Part shown: in pieces, positions 44,921-53,918 of the stretch
How the letters are laid out: the number at the start of each line of letters is the position of its first letter
How positions within the stretch are numbered: the stretch's first letter is position 1
From: Thraustochytrium sp. TN22
Taxonomy: Eukaryota > Sar > Bigyra > Thraustochytrida > Thraustochytriidae
Length of the DNA stretch: 64,000 nucleotides
Reading direction: 5' to 3'
Assembly (NCBI GenBank): GCA_013306675.1
Contig: JABLUY010000208.1
Location: 1-64,000 of the forward strand
The notes under the pieces: generated by a model
The model's input: only the letters and a program-made list of their open reading frames with translations
Database searches by the model: none
Told to the model about the DNA's origin: nothing
Position numbers and translations under genes: made by a program

Positions 44921-47900
44921 ATGGTGGCCCAGGGCTTTGTCATCCCCGGCCTGGGCCAAAACATCCGTGACTTGGAGCTGAACGGCGAGGGCTTGCGGGC
45001 GCAGAGCGCCGTCGCCGTGCACGTGGAGCTGAGCGAGCCCCAGCAGGCCGCGCTCGTGCGCGAGCAGCTGGGCGCGCGCGCGGAGCCGGCGTGGGAGCTG
45101 CTCCAGGACGACCAGGACTGGGTGGACCACGTGTACAGCCTGGTGCGCTTCTTTGAGGAGCTTGGCGATGGCGCCAAGGCGGCGGTCCTGGAGCTGCTGT
45201 GCGCGCGGCACGCGCAGTGCGTGCGTGCGGTGCAGGAGCTGCCCAAGGACACGGACGCGGAGGCGCTCAAGACCGGGCTCAAGTTCTTCGTGTACCTGCT
45301 CGCGAAGCTGTGCGTGGAGGAGGAACGGCGCGCTGCGGCGGTCTCGGACGCGGCCGAGGCCGCGGCCGGCGGCAAGAAAAAGGGCCGCGGCGGTAAGACC
45401 AAGGCGGCGGGCGCCAGCAAGTACGCGTGGGAAGCGCACCGCGGGACGCTGCTGGAGGCGCTCTTGAGCACCCTGCGCGCCAAAGACGACCGCCTCCTGG
45501 ACTTTGGCTCGCTGTGGGACTGCGGCCTTCCGGAGGAGGCCTTTCTTGACCTCTTCTGGCGCGTCAGCGAGACGCTCGTGCTGGAGAACCCCAAGCTGGC
45601 GACCGGGACCGAGCAGCAGGTGGCCGTGCTGGAGGAGCTCATCTGCCTCCCGGTGCACATCTTTCATGGCACGCTCTCGCACGTTGTGGCAGCGTCCATG
45701 ACGCACACGCTGAGCAAAAGCGAGGCCATGCCGGGCTTCGTGGCTCGCGTGCTGAGCCGCCTTGCGCACCAGCACGAGGACGACCGACTGCCGCGCGAGG
45801 TCATCCTTGAGGTGGGCCGCGTCGAGACGCATGAGGCCTCGCGGGACGCCGCGGGCGTCAAGAACCTGGGCGCCTTCATGGAGGAGCTGGCTGCGCACCT
45901 GCCAGCGCTCGCGCTCGCAAACCTGAGTGTGCTCATTCCGCACTTGAACGCGCACGCCTACCCGTTGCGTTGCTCGGTGCTCAAGGCGCTCGGCACCATC
46001 GTCGCACACCTCAGGACCTCAGCCTCGGTAGACGAGGCCACCCGTGACCGCCTGCTGGACCTTATTGGCGAGCGCGCGCACGACACGAGCTCGTATGTGC
46101 GCGCGGTGGCGGTCGGCGTGTTTGCGCGCCTTCAGGAGGACGGCGCGCTCCCGCTCTCGCACATGCACATTGCCACCGACATTGCAAGCGAGCGCGTGCT
46201 GGACAAGTCCAGTCTCGTGCGCAAGCAGGCCATCGCATGCCTCGCCTGCCTGTTGGAGACCAACCCGTACAGCGACCGTCTGGACCCGGACTTCTTCAAG
46301 GCCCGCATTCTCGAGGCACAGGACGAGCTCGACGCTCTCAAACCGCTTGCCACCTTGCCGAAGGTGAAGGAGGAAGACGACGCCGAGCTCCCGGCGGCGG
46401 TCGAGCAGGACGAGGCGGCTCAAGCCGAGGGTGTGCGTAAGTCAGAGAAGGAAAACGAGGACGGAGAGGACGAAGAGGGTCAGCAGGCCAAGAGCGACGC
46501 CGAGAATGATGATGAGGAGGCCAAGGACGAGGTCGAAGCAGAGAATAGCCCGGCTGCAGCAACCGCAGCGGAGGCGGAGGTGGAGGCGGCGGCGGCGGCG
46601 GCGGCGGCGCAGGAGAACGGCGAGGCCGAGGACGAGGAGGAACCGAGCGAGACTGCCAAGGCCAAGGCGAATGCGCTGGGCAAGCTGCACTACTTCAAGA
46701 GCGCTCTGGGGTTCACGGCGCGCATGAGCCACGCGTGCGAGCAGATGCAGCTGCTGGTGTGCTCCAAGGTGGTGACGGACGTGCTGGAGTCGCTGCGCTT
46801 CCTGTGTGGCGCGACGCGGTTCAAGCTGCCGGCGGCGCAGAACGCGATCCGCAAGGTGCTGAGCCTGGTGTGGGATGACCGCGAGTCGGGGCGCGTCAAG
46901 AAGGAGCTGCTGGAGACCTTTGAACTGGTGTACCTGTCGGAGCCCGTGCTGGTGGGGCGCGTGACGAAGCGCAAGCTGTACGCGGAGGACGTGATCGTGC
47001 AGAATCTGCTGAACCTGGTGCTCAACACGACGCTTGCGGAGCTGACGAGCCTGGAGCGCATCATCGCGGAGCTGGCGGACCCGGAGGGCGCCCTGGGCCG
47101 ACTCTCGCTGCCCAGCACGGTGCTGGAGCGGGTGTGGGAGCGTGCACAGCAGGCGAGCAACGAGGCCAAAGAGAGCGCCGAGGGTGTGGCGCGCAGCGCG
47201 GATGAGGCGCGTGCCGCCATGTGCCTGGTGAGCATGGCGTCCGGGAGCTCGCAGGCCGCGCTCTTCGAGCGCAACTCGGCGTTCGTCTCGCGCGTGCTGG
47301 AGCTGGCGGAGGCGAGCGCTGGCAGGGACCTCGTGCTGGCCAAGTACGCGCTGTCAACGCTAGTGCACAGCTTCCAGCGGCGCGCGCAGGGCGAGCGGCA
47401 GGGCGAGCGTGTGGAGGCGGTGGTGGCGGCCGTGCTGGCGACAGCGACGAGCGAGCCGGGCATGGAGGCGCACTGGTTTGCGGCGGCCGAGGAGGCGGTG
47501 AACCTGGTCGTGCTGTGCGCGCCGCGGCCGGACCTGGCGTGCGCGCGGCTGGTGCGCAAGCTGCACAACAGGACCTTTGGCGGCGAGGCGGAGGGCGTGG
47601 CAGAGGCGCGACTGGCGCGGCTCTTCTTCGCGGTGGGCCAGGTCGCCGTTCAGCTCTTCGTGCATGCGGAAACTCTCTGTGGCGAGGCAAAGCGGATCCG
47701 CAAGGGCAAGGAGGACGCGCGCCAGCAGCAGCAGTCCCTGGCGGAGCGCGAGGAGATGACCATGTTGGGCGCGGGCGGCGATGCGGCGGACGACCGGGAG
47801 GAGATGGTGCTGAAGCGCATCGCGGAGCAGGAGCTGGTCGCGCCCAAGAGCCAGCTGGGCACGTACGTGCCGCTGCTGGTGCAAACGGTGCGCGAGGCGC

Positions 47901-49243
47901 ACCGCGCGGACCAGCGGCGGCTGGCCTCGGGGGAGCCCGAGGAGAGCGGAGGCTGCGGTGACGAGGCTGCCCAGGCCGAGGCCGAGGCCGAGGTCAAGGA
48001 GGCGGTGGACGGGGAGGAGCGGGCCGAGGGCGGCGCTGCACACGACCTGGACGGCGGCTCGGGCGTCGAGCCGGCGGCGGCGCCGAGCCCGGCCCTGGTG
48101 GAGGCGGCGGTGCTGGCGCTGTGCAAGGTCATGTGCGTGAGCGAGACGCTTTGTGCGCGGCACCTGCAGCTGGTGTTCACGGCGATGCGCGACAGCGCGG
48201 ACGCGAGCGTGCGATCAAACATCATGATCGCGCTGGGCGACCTGGCGGTGCGCTTCCCCAACACGGTGGAGCCGTACACGTCGCAGATCTATCGGCGGCT
48301 GCGCGACGCGAACGTGGGCGTGCGCAAGACGTCGCTCATGGTGCTGACGCACCTGATTCTGAACGACATGATCAAGGTGCGCGGCGAGGTGAGCGAGATC
48401 GCGCTGTGCCTGGAGGACAAGGACAGCGAGCGCATCCGGGACCTGACGCGTCTCTTCTTTCACGAGTTGGCACGCAAGGGCAACAACCCGGTGTACAACC
48501 TGCTGCCGGACACGCTGAACAAGCTGTCGGGCGAGCCGGCGCTGTCGTCGGACGGCTTCCGTTCCATCGCCAAGTTTCTCATGCAGTTCATCACGCTGGA
48601 GAAGCACGTCGTGTCCATCACGGACAAGTTGTGCAGCCGCATCTTCGCGGCAACTGGGCTCATTCCAGGCGCCGAGGAGGTGGAGAGCCTGGAGACGCTG
48701 CAGGACCTGCAGCTCTGCCGCGATCTGGCGTTCTGCATCGCGCAGCTCAAGCACAGCGAGAAGGGCCTCAAGAAGCTGAGCGACCCTCTGCTGAAGCTGT
48801 ACCGGCCGCTGCTGGCGGATGACGAGCTGCACGGCCACCTGGTGTCCATCTCGCGGCGCAGCCGCCAGTTCTGCAAGGCGGAGACGCGCAAGCTGCTCGA
48901 CGAGTGGGAGGCGCGCATGGAGGAGCTGCGGGAGGGCCAGCTCGCGAACCAGGCCACCACGGACAAGGCCCGCAAGCGCACGGGCGGCGCCGGCGCCGGC
49001 AGCAAGGCCAAGAAGCCGCTGCAAGCTGCGAACGCGTCGGGGCCCGCACGTCGCACGACGCGCCGCGCGCCGGTCAAGCGCACGTCGGCGGCCGCGGGTG
49101 CTGCTGCTACCAAGAGGAAGCCGGCGGCTGGCCGCAAGAAGAAGGCGGCCGCCTCGTCCTCGGACGAGGATGAGGACAGCGAGCCGGACCTGGGCGAATC
49201 CGAGGCCGAGTCCGAGGCGGAGGAGATCCAGCTGCAGATCTGA
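44921..49243 (+). CDS. Condensin complex subunit 1 (CAP-D2 / Cnd1 / Ycs4 family)
   Basis: A 1440-residue HEAT-repeat protein, the CAP-D2 subunit of condensin I, which compacts chromosomes in mitosis. Helical repeats fill most of the length. The family signature lies in the C-terminal third: LQLVFTAMRDSADASVRSNI, MIALGDLAVRFPNTVEPYTS, IYRRLRDANVGVRKTSLMVL, THLILNDMIKVRGEVSEIAL and LFFHELARKGNNPVYNLLPD. The N-terminal half has CLPVHIFHGTLSHVVAASMT and HAYPLRCSVLKALGTIVAHL. Two acidic low-complexity insertions with Glu/Ala runs interrupt the repeats near 490-570 and 1005-1050. A basic C-terminal tail (KRTGGAGAGSKAKKP, APVKRTSAAAGAAATKRKPA) probably binds DNA or histones and is followed by an acidic end. 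Length matches the family. The ATG at 44921 starts a peptide typical of CAP-D2. Confidence 0.93.
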   Translation: MVAQGFVIPGLGQNIRDLELNGEGLRAQSAVAVHVELSEPQQAALVREQLGARAEPAWELLQDDQDWVDHVYSLVRFFEELGDGAKAAVLELLCARHAQCVRAVQELPKDTDAEALKTGLKFFVYLLAKLCVEEERRAAAVSDAAEAAAGGKKKGRGGKTKAAGASKYAWEAHRGTLLEALLSTLRAKDDRLLDFGSLWDCGLPEEAFLDLFWRVSETLVLENPKLATGTEQQVAVLEELICLPVHIFHGTLSHVVAASMTHTLSKSEAMPGFVARVLSRLAHQHEDDRLPREVILEVGRVETHEASRDAAGVKNLGAFMEELAAHLPALALANLSVLIPHLNAHAYPLRCSVLKALGTIVAHLRTSASVDEATRDRLLDLIGERAHDTSSYVRAVAVGVFARLQEDGALPLSHMHIATDIASERVLDKSSLVRKQAIACLACLLETNPYSDRLDPDFFKARILEAQDELDALKPLATLPKVKEEDDAELPAAVEQDEAAQAEGVRKSEKENEDGEDEEGQQAKSDAENDDEEAKDEVEAENSPAAATAAEAEVEAAAAAAAAQENGEAEDEEEPSETAKAKANALGKLHYFKSALGFTARMSHACEQMQLLVCSKVVTDVLESLRFLCGATRFKLPAAQNAIRKVLSLVWDDRESGRVKKELLETFELVYLSEPVLVGRVTKRKLYAEDVIVQNLLNLVLNTTLAELTSLERIIAELADPEGALGRLSLPSTVLERVWERAQQASNEAKESAEGVARSADEARAAMCLVSMASGSSQAALFERNSAFVSRVLELAEASAGRDLVLAKYALSTLVHSFQRRAQGERQGERVEAVVAAVLATATSEPGMEAHWFAAAEEAVNLVVLCAPRPDLACARLVRKLHNRTFGGEAEGVAEARLARLFFAVGQVAVQLFVHAETLCGEAKRIRKGKEDARQQQQSLAEREEMTMLGAGGDAADDREEMVLKRIAEQELVAPKSQLGTYVPLLVQTVREAHRADQRRLASGEPEESGGCGDEAAQAEAEAEVKEAVDGEERAEGGAAHDLDGGSGVEPAAAPSPALVEAAVLALCKVMCVSETLCARHLQLVFTAMRDSADASVRSNIMIALGDLAVRFPNTVEPYTSQIYRRLRDANVGVRKTSLMVLTHLILNDMIKVRGEVSEIALCLEDKDSERIRDLTRLFFHELARKGNNPVYNLLPDTLNKLSGEPALSSDGFRSIAKFLMQFITLEKHVVSITDKLCSRIFAATGLIPGAEEVESLETLQDLQLCRDLAFCIAQLKHSEKGLKKLSDPLLKLYRPLLADDELHGHLVSISRRSRQFCKAETRKLLDEWEARMEELREGQLANQATTDKARKRTGGAGAGSKAKKPLQAANASGPARRTTRRAPVKRTSAAAGAAATKRKPAAGRKKKAAASSSDEDEDSEPDLGESEAESEAEEIQLQI

Positions 49244-49271
49244 TGGGACGGAGCCTGAGATGGTGGTACAT

Positions 49272-49317
49272 AATAAACAAAGATGATGGTTGTGGTGGTA
49301 ACGTTACAGAAAATAAA
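49272..49317 (+). terminator. Two AATAAA polyadenylation-type hexamers after condensin
   Basis: AATAAA occurs at 49272-49277 and again at 49312-49317, 29 and 69 bases after the condensin stop codon, in an otherwise GC-rich window. The placement suits a 3' end signal. Whether this organism uses AATAAA cannot be decided from one case. Confidence 0.45.
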
Positions 49318-49443
49318 GAAAGGGGGCTTGGGTGGGTGGGTCGGTTCGGCACGTCGTGTCGTGTCGTGTCTGGCAGGCTCTATGGCACACGCGGACTACG
49401 GGCCTGGTGGTTGAAGTACTAGCTCTAGAGCTAGAGGCGGCAT

Positions 49444-49800
49444 TCATTCCATTTCAAGCGCTGGGTTCTCCTTCAGGAGCTGCTCGTGGTGGTGCTGTTG
49501 CGCCTGGAGTTCGAGGTGCTGCAGCAGCTGCTGGTGCCGCTGCGCCGCGAGGCAAACGGCGGCCTGGCTTACGATGGCCGGGTCCAGGCCGGCGCTCTTG
49601 GTGACGCAGGACGCTATTGGCAGCACGGCCATGGCGTGCAGACGCGGGCGCATGAAGCGCCTTCTTGGCCACGGTCGCGCCGCCTCGCGTGCGGTGGCGG
49701 ACGCCAGCGCCGGAAAGCTTGCTACGCGCCGCAGCCTTGTCGCGCCATCGTCGCGCGTCGCCGCCGCCGCCGCCGTTGTGATTGACGTGGACGAGGTCAT
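49444..49800 (-). CDS. Small unknown protein with RPRLxAxxVLPIAS motif and Gln/His-rich tail
   Basis: A 118-residue protein. After a Thr/Ala-rich start (MTSSTSITTAAAAAT) and a basic region (GATRLRRVASFPALASATAR) it has RRRFMRPRLHAMAVLPIASC, then VTKSAGLDPAIVSQAAVCLA, and a helical Gln/His-rich end (QRHQQLLQHLELQAQQHHHE). The RPRLxAxxVLPIAS phrase recurs on the plus strand near 52755-52800 in otherwise different sequence, which argues that it is under selection or that the gene was duplicated. The basic Ser-containing N-terminus could be a mitochondrial presequence. I do not recognise the family. The ATG at 49800 is chosen; the frame is open further upstream but arginine- and cysteine-rich. 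Confidence 0.55.
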   Translation of the reverse strand: MTSSTSITTAAAAATRDDGATRLRRVASFPALASATAREAARPWPRRRFMRPRLHAMAVLPIASCVTKSAGLDPAIVSQAAVCLAAQRHQQLLQHLELQAQQHHHEQLLKENPALEME

Positions 49801-50647
49801 CCTCCGGCTCTCCTCGAGGCTCTTGTTTTCTCGCCCGCTGCACTGCGTCGAGGCTCGCTCGCCGCTGCGCAGCTGCTCGCGTTGAGTTTCTGTTCTGCCT
49901 GCCCGCCCTGGCCAGGCTAGGCTCGCCTCGCCTCGCCCGGTGCGCAAGTCGTCACCGCAGCTGCACTTGCGCCGCCGCCCGCACAGTGACACGAACACGT
50001 CCGGGCAGGCCACCAACTTGAAGCACTGGCAAGCACTGCAGGCCGGCCTGACCCGCTCGGTGACTTTTCCGAGTCCGGGTCCGCACCGTGCCAGGCGCAG
50101 GCCCGCGGGCTCGAGCCGCCAGCTTCTGCTCAGCTTCTGCTCAGCTGCTCGGCTGCAGTGCTCAGCTCGCGCGACGCGGGCCGCGCCGCGCGCCGCGAGC
50201 GGTTGCGCGCCTTCCTCCACAGCGCAGCGCCTTCCTCCAGCGCCCATGCCGCGCGAGCCGCGTCCGACTCGGGCGAGCCTGGGTCGGCGCGCCTGGACCG
50301 CCGGCCGGCCCGCCAGTGAGCGCGAAACCGGTTGCTCGAAACTTTCGAGACCTGCCCGCCTGCCCGCCTGCCTGCCTGCCCGCCTGCCTCACGTGTCGCG
50401 ACAGTGCTGACAGCCAAGTCGAACCTGGCTGGCGCAGGCTCGGCCATTGGCTGGCGAGCGAGCTCTCCCGAGCCTGAGCTCTCGGGCCGCAACTGGCTGG
50501 CGTTTTTCCAGCGCCAGTCTCGCGCCAGTGCGCCAGAGACCGCGACGAACCTTGCAGCGGTGCGTTAACTTCGCTGCCACCGCGCCACTCCTCGCAGCCA
50601 CTGCCCAGGGCTGTCGGCGAGAGGAGCCTCGCGCCGGCCAGGCCACG

Positions 50648-50682
50648 GCGAGGCGAGGCGAGGCGAGGCGAGGCGAGGCGGC
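50648..50682. repeat. (GAGGC)n pentanucleotide tract
   Basis: Five to six AGGCG units, the reverse complement of the GCCTC tract at 11944. Confidence 0.88.
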
Positions 50683-52373
50683 GCGCGCGGCCGGGCGAGG
50701 CTGGAGCGAGGCTGGTCGCAATGCATGCACTCAGGCACGCGGGCGGGCGGCACGCGCCTTGGCTGGAAGCTGGCGGGTCAGCGGCCTACTACGAACTTGT
50801 TTGTCGCACTGCAAGGCAGGCGCGATTGAGCACCGCCGTTGGGACAAGCTTGCAACTGTTAGAAGGCACTGCACGTTCAACTGGCCTGCCGCGTCGCGAC
50901 GGGGCCGGATGAGGCGGCGCTGCTGGCGCAGGCGAGGTGGAGAGCTGTGCCGTGGAGCCGTGATGACCATGTATGTACAGTACACTGCCAGTAGCAGTTC
51001 ACTGGACGGGGCCCGTGGAGAAACTGACTGACGGACAGCCTGCACTGCAACTTGAAGCTGAGCGGCCGCCAGCCGCGTCGAGGGCGACAAGCAGCGCACT
51101 CGAGCAACCCGGCCAAGTATCCAAGCGGGCCGGAGCCAAAGGAACGCCGCGGTTTCGGATGCCGGTGCAGCGAATATGTCGACCTCCAGGAAGCCCCTCC
51201 TGTCACGCATGGCGCTGGGTGCGCTTCGCGAGCTTGCCGCTTCGGCGCTTCCAAGCACGCGTCCGCCTTCAGGCGCCAAGCTGACTCTCTAACTCGGTAG
51301 CAGCTTCTGGCTGCCATTGCACTGCACTGCTCTGCTCTGCGCTGCTCTTCGCTGCTTGCTCTGCTCTGCTCTGACACCCCGTCGCCCGCCTCCGCACAGC
51401 GCACGCATTGCACCCATCACCGCCCATCACCCTCCCTTCCGCGCGGCCAGGCAGAGAATCGGCGCGGCCGGCGCTTTCCGCCGCCTCGCTGTGGCGGAGT
51501 TTAGCGCCGCGCGCGCCGCGTCTTCGCCGGTGCGGGCCGACACGAGTCGAGGCCAAGGCGACTCGGCCGCCGGCGGCCGCCATCCAGGCTTGCGCGCCGG
51601 CCTGGAGGCCACTGCAGGCGAGCAGGCGCAACGCCACGCGACGCGACGCGACGCGGACGGCGGCGCGCGGACCGATGGCACGACACAAGAGCGTGAGTCC
51701 AAAGCTGGCGGTGGCGCGCGACAAGCTGCCTGCTCGAGCAGGCTACCCGACGCCGAGCTTGCACGGAGCTGCCGAGCGAGTGCGAGAAGCTAGCGAGCGA
51801 CCTGGCTAGAGGACCAGCCAGCTCAGACGGCGGCTCGCTCGCCAGCCAGCCAGCCAGCCAGCCAGCAAGCTAGCAACTTCGTGAATCATTCGTACGACCC
51901 GTCCGCGTGGATACCAGCCGCCCCGCGAGAGCCGTCGCAGGCCTCGCAGGCGGAGCTGAATTTGAGTCGCTGCTCCTGGATTGGATGCAGCGGGATGCAG
52001 CGTGGTTGCGGCGCAAAAGCTGAGTGCCGGAGCCCCACTTGACCAGTCCTGTGCGGCGGCGCAGGCGCAGGCGCGGCGTCGGCGCGGGGCGCTGTTGTGC
52101 GGCTTGTGCCGCAGCATACACGAGCGGCGCCCCCGCAGCGCAGAAAGGCGGTCGCGATGTCAGTCAACCTGCCTCGCACAGGTCATCGCACCGCAACGCA
52201 TCTTTTGAGGTGAGATGAACCGGAGCAGAGGCGAACCTGGACAGCCCGGGGCCGCGTGGGGCCGCCAGGCCATCGCCGTCGCGCTGAGCTTGAAGCTAGC
52301 TAGCTCTAGTAGCTTGTAGGGATCGAGCGGGGGAAGGCTGCCATCGTCCGCCTCGCCGTGCTCTCTTCACCAG

Positions 52374-52386
52374 CCCCCCCCCCCCG
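52374..52386. repeat. Cytosine homopolymer
   Basis: A run of about thirteen C residues in non-coding DNA. Homopolymers of this length are prone to sequencing error. Confidence 0.85.
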
Positions 52387-52734
52387 CTCTTCCCCCCTCT
52401 TGAGCTGCTGGTCCAAGCTAGCTCTGCGTCTTCGTGCGCGCTGCAACGCTTCCTTGTGACGACATGAGAAGAAGCAAGCTAGCAGCCACTTACTGGCTTC
52501 CGCGACCAGCCCCTCAGGAGGTCCTGGAGGAGCGGTCGGGCTGACGGGCGATCTCACAACAAACCTGTAACACTCTTCAAACCCTACCAAGACTTCGAGG
52601 CGAGCGAAGGCGATCCGCAAGCACGCGCCAGGCAGCGCCTTCTTCCAGGTCACGTCCAAGGATGGAAACCCTCTCAGTGCCCGCTCAGCCTTTGGAATAC
52701 GGCCGCATGCGCCGCACCGACGGTCGAGTCGTGC

Positions 52735-52830
52735 CGCCCAGCGCTCATCGCATGCACAGGCCGAGGCTGGATGCCTCTATGGTGCTCCCCATCGCCTCTG
52801 GTGCTCGAATCAACTCCACCAAACCCATGG
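52735..52830 (+). pseudogene. Diverged partial copy of the small RPRL-motif gene
   Basis: The plus strand encodes MHRPRLDASMVLPIASGARI within a short open frame (52662-52865). RPRL, then A, then VLPIAS are in the same register as in the gene at 49444-49800 (RPRLHAMAVLPIAS). Flanking residues do not align and the Gln/His tail is absent. It may be a duplicated fragment, a degraded paralogue or a short gene of its own. Confidence 0.45.
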
Positions 52831-53461
52831 AGAGCGAAGCGCCGCCTCAGGACAGGTCCTCTTGAAGAATGCGAGAGCAAGCGGAACGCCACCTCGCGCT
52901 GCTTCAACGGGCCGGTCTGGCCCCGCACATCATCAGCGCACCGCCCCAGCCTTGAAATTTTGCGTGTCGATGGACACCTTTGCAGTAAACTACGATGTTT
53001 TGAAACCTGTACCTCGCAATGCTTTGCGATCGCTTGCCCTGAAGACTTATTTGATGTTGCTGGGCATGATGTGATCTTGAACCTTGACTGAGTCTTGCTG
53101 AAATTTCATGGTTCTTTGAGGCGAGTCGACCGCTCTGCAAAAGGCCGAGCTATGGTGGAAACCTGATCAGAAAGTGCCTCGACAGGTCGTTCGTCGTTCT
53201 GCCACTTGTGAAGAGAACGTACCACAGATGCCACGAGGTCCTGCATATTGCTCTGCTGCTGCCTGGCGCCAGAACAGGCCGAGCCCTGGGCCGCGACGGA
53301 GAAAAAGGCATCACCGATTCTTGACTCGGCGTTTGGCGACTCGGCATTTGCTTCGAGCGACTAGGCCTGACCTTGAGCGCAATTTTGTGCTACGCTCTCT
53401 TGCCAGGCACCCGAACTGGCTTTGCTCGCTCGCTGGTTCCTGCTGGCGAGGCTCGCTCAGG

Positions 53462-53530
53462 TCAATGTGCTCGCTCGTCGCTCTTGGCGTTCGGCCGAGC
53501 CTGCTCGCTGCTCTTGGCGTTCGGCCGAGC
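53462..53530. repeat. Short array of 29-30 base repeats next to the satellite
   Basis: GCTCTTGGCGTTCGGCCGAG occurs twice, with flanking GCTCGCTG sequence that leads directly into the 20-bp satellite. The two arrays share the CTCGCTGCTCTTG core, so the satellite may have grown out of this unit. Confidence 0.8.
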
Positions 53531-53540
53531 CCGCTCGCTG

Positions 53541-53788
53541 CTCTTGCGCTCGACTCGCTGCTCTTGCGCTCGACTCGCTGCTCTTGCGCTCGACTCGCTG
53601 CTCTTGCGCTCGACTCGCTGCTCTTGCGCTCGACTCGCTGCTCTTGCGCTCGACTCGCTGCTCTTGCGCTCGACTCGCTGCTCTTGCGCTCGACTCGCTG
53701 CTCTTGCGCTCGACTCGCTGCTCTTACGCTCGACTCGCTGCTCTTGCGCTCGACTCGCTGCTCTTGCGCTCGACTCGCTGCTCTTGCG
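53541..53788. repeat. 20-bp tandem repeat (minisatellite), about 12 copies
   Basis: The unit CTCTTGCGCTCGACTCGCTG repeats about twelve times with almost no change; one copy has a single T-to-A-type difference (CTCTTACGCT) near 53721. High identity suggests recent expansion. Because 20 is not a multiple of three and the unit has no stop in most frames, it stays open in all plus frames and one minus frame, giving misleading long open frames with a 20-residue period. Confidence 0.95.
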
Positions 53789-53918
53789 GCTTTTGACCGA
53801 ACACGCTCGCCAAGCTCGCCTTTGGAGACAAGCCGCTCGCAAAAATGTCGCTCGTATCGTAACGCTGGACGTAAAGATAAATGACGTGTAGCTTGCCGGG
53901 CTCGGAGGGAGCTCTGGC

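Larger units (their letters stand above)
49801..53918. other. 4.1-kb gene-poor region
   Basis: The longest stretch without a confident gene. It contains GGCA-type tracts near 50340-50385, a GAGGC tract at 50648-50682, a CCAG tetranucleotide run at about 51843-51863, a cytosine run at about 52374-52386, a relic of the small RPRL gene near 52735-52830 and the 20-bp satellite at 53541-53788. Short CTAG-containing palindromes are frequent. From about 52870 to 53170 it is AT-richer. Long open frames here are explained by GC content or by repeats. Confidence 0.5.

Noticed and set aside
44618-46009. A 463-residue minus-strand open frame across the start of condensin CAP-D2
   Set aside because: Composition follows the reverse of the condensin codons and the protein is rich in Arg, Leu and His without any motif.
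50130-51413. Several overlapping open frames of 100-190 residues in the 50-51.4 kb region
   Set aside because: They are arginine/alanine-rich on both strands with no hydrophobic pattern, as expected from GC content alone.
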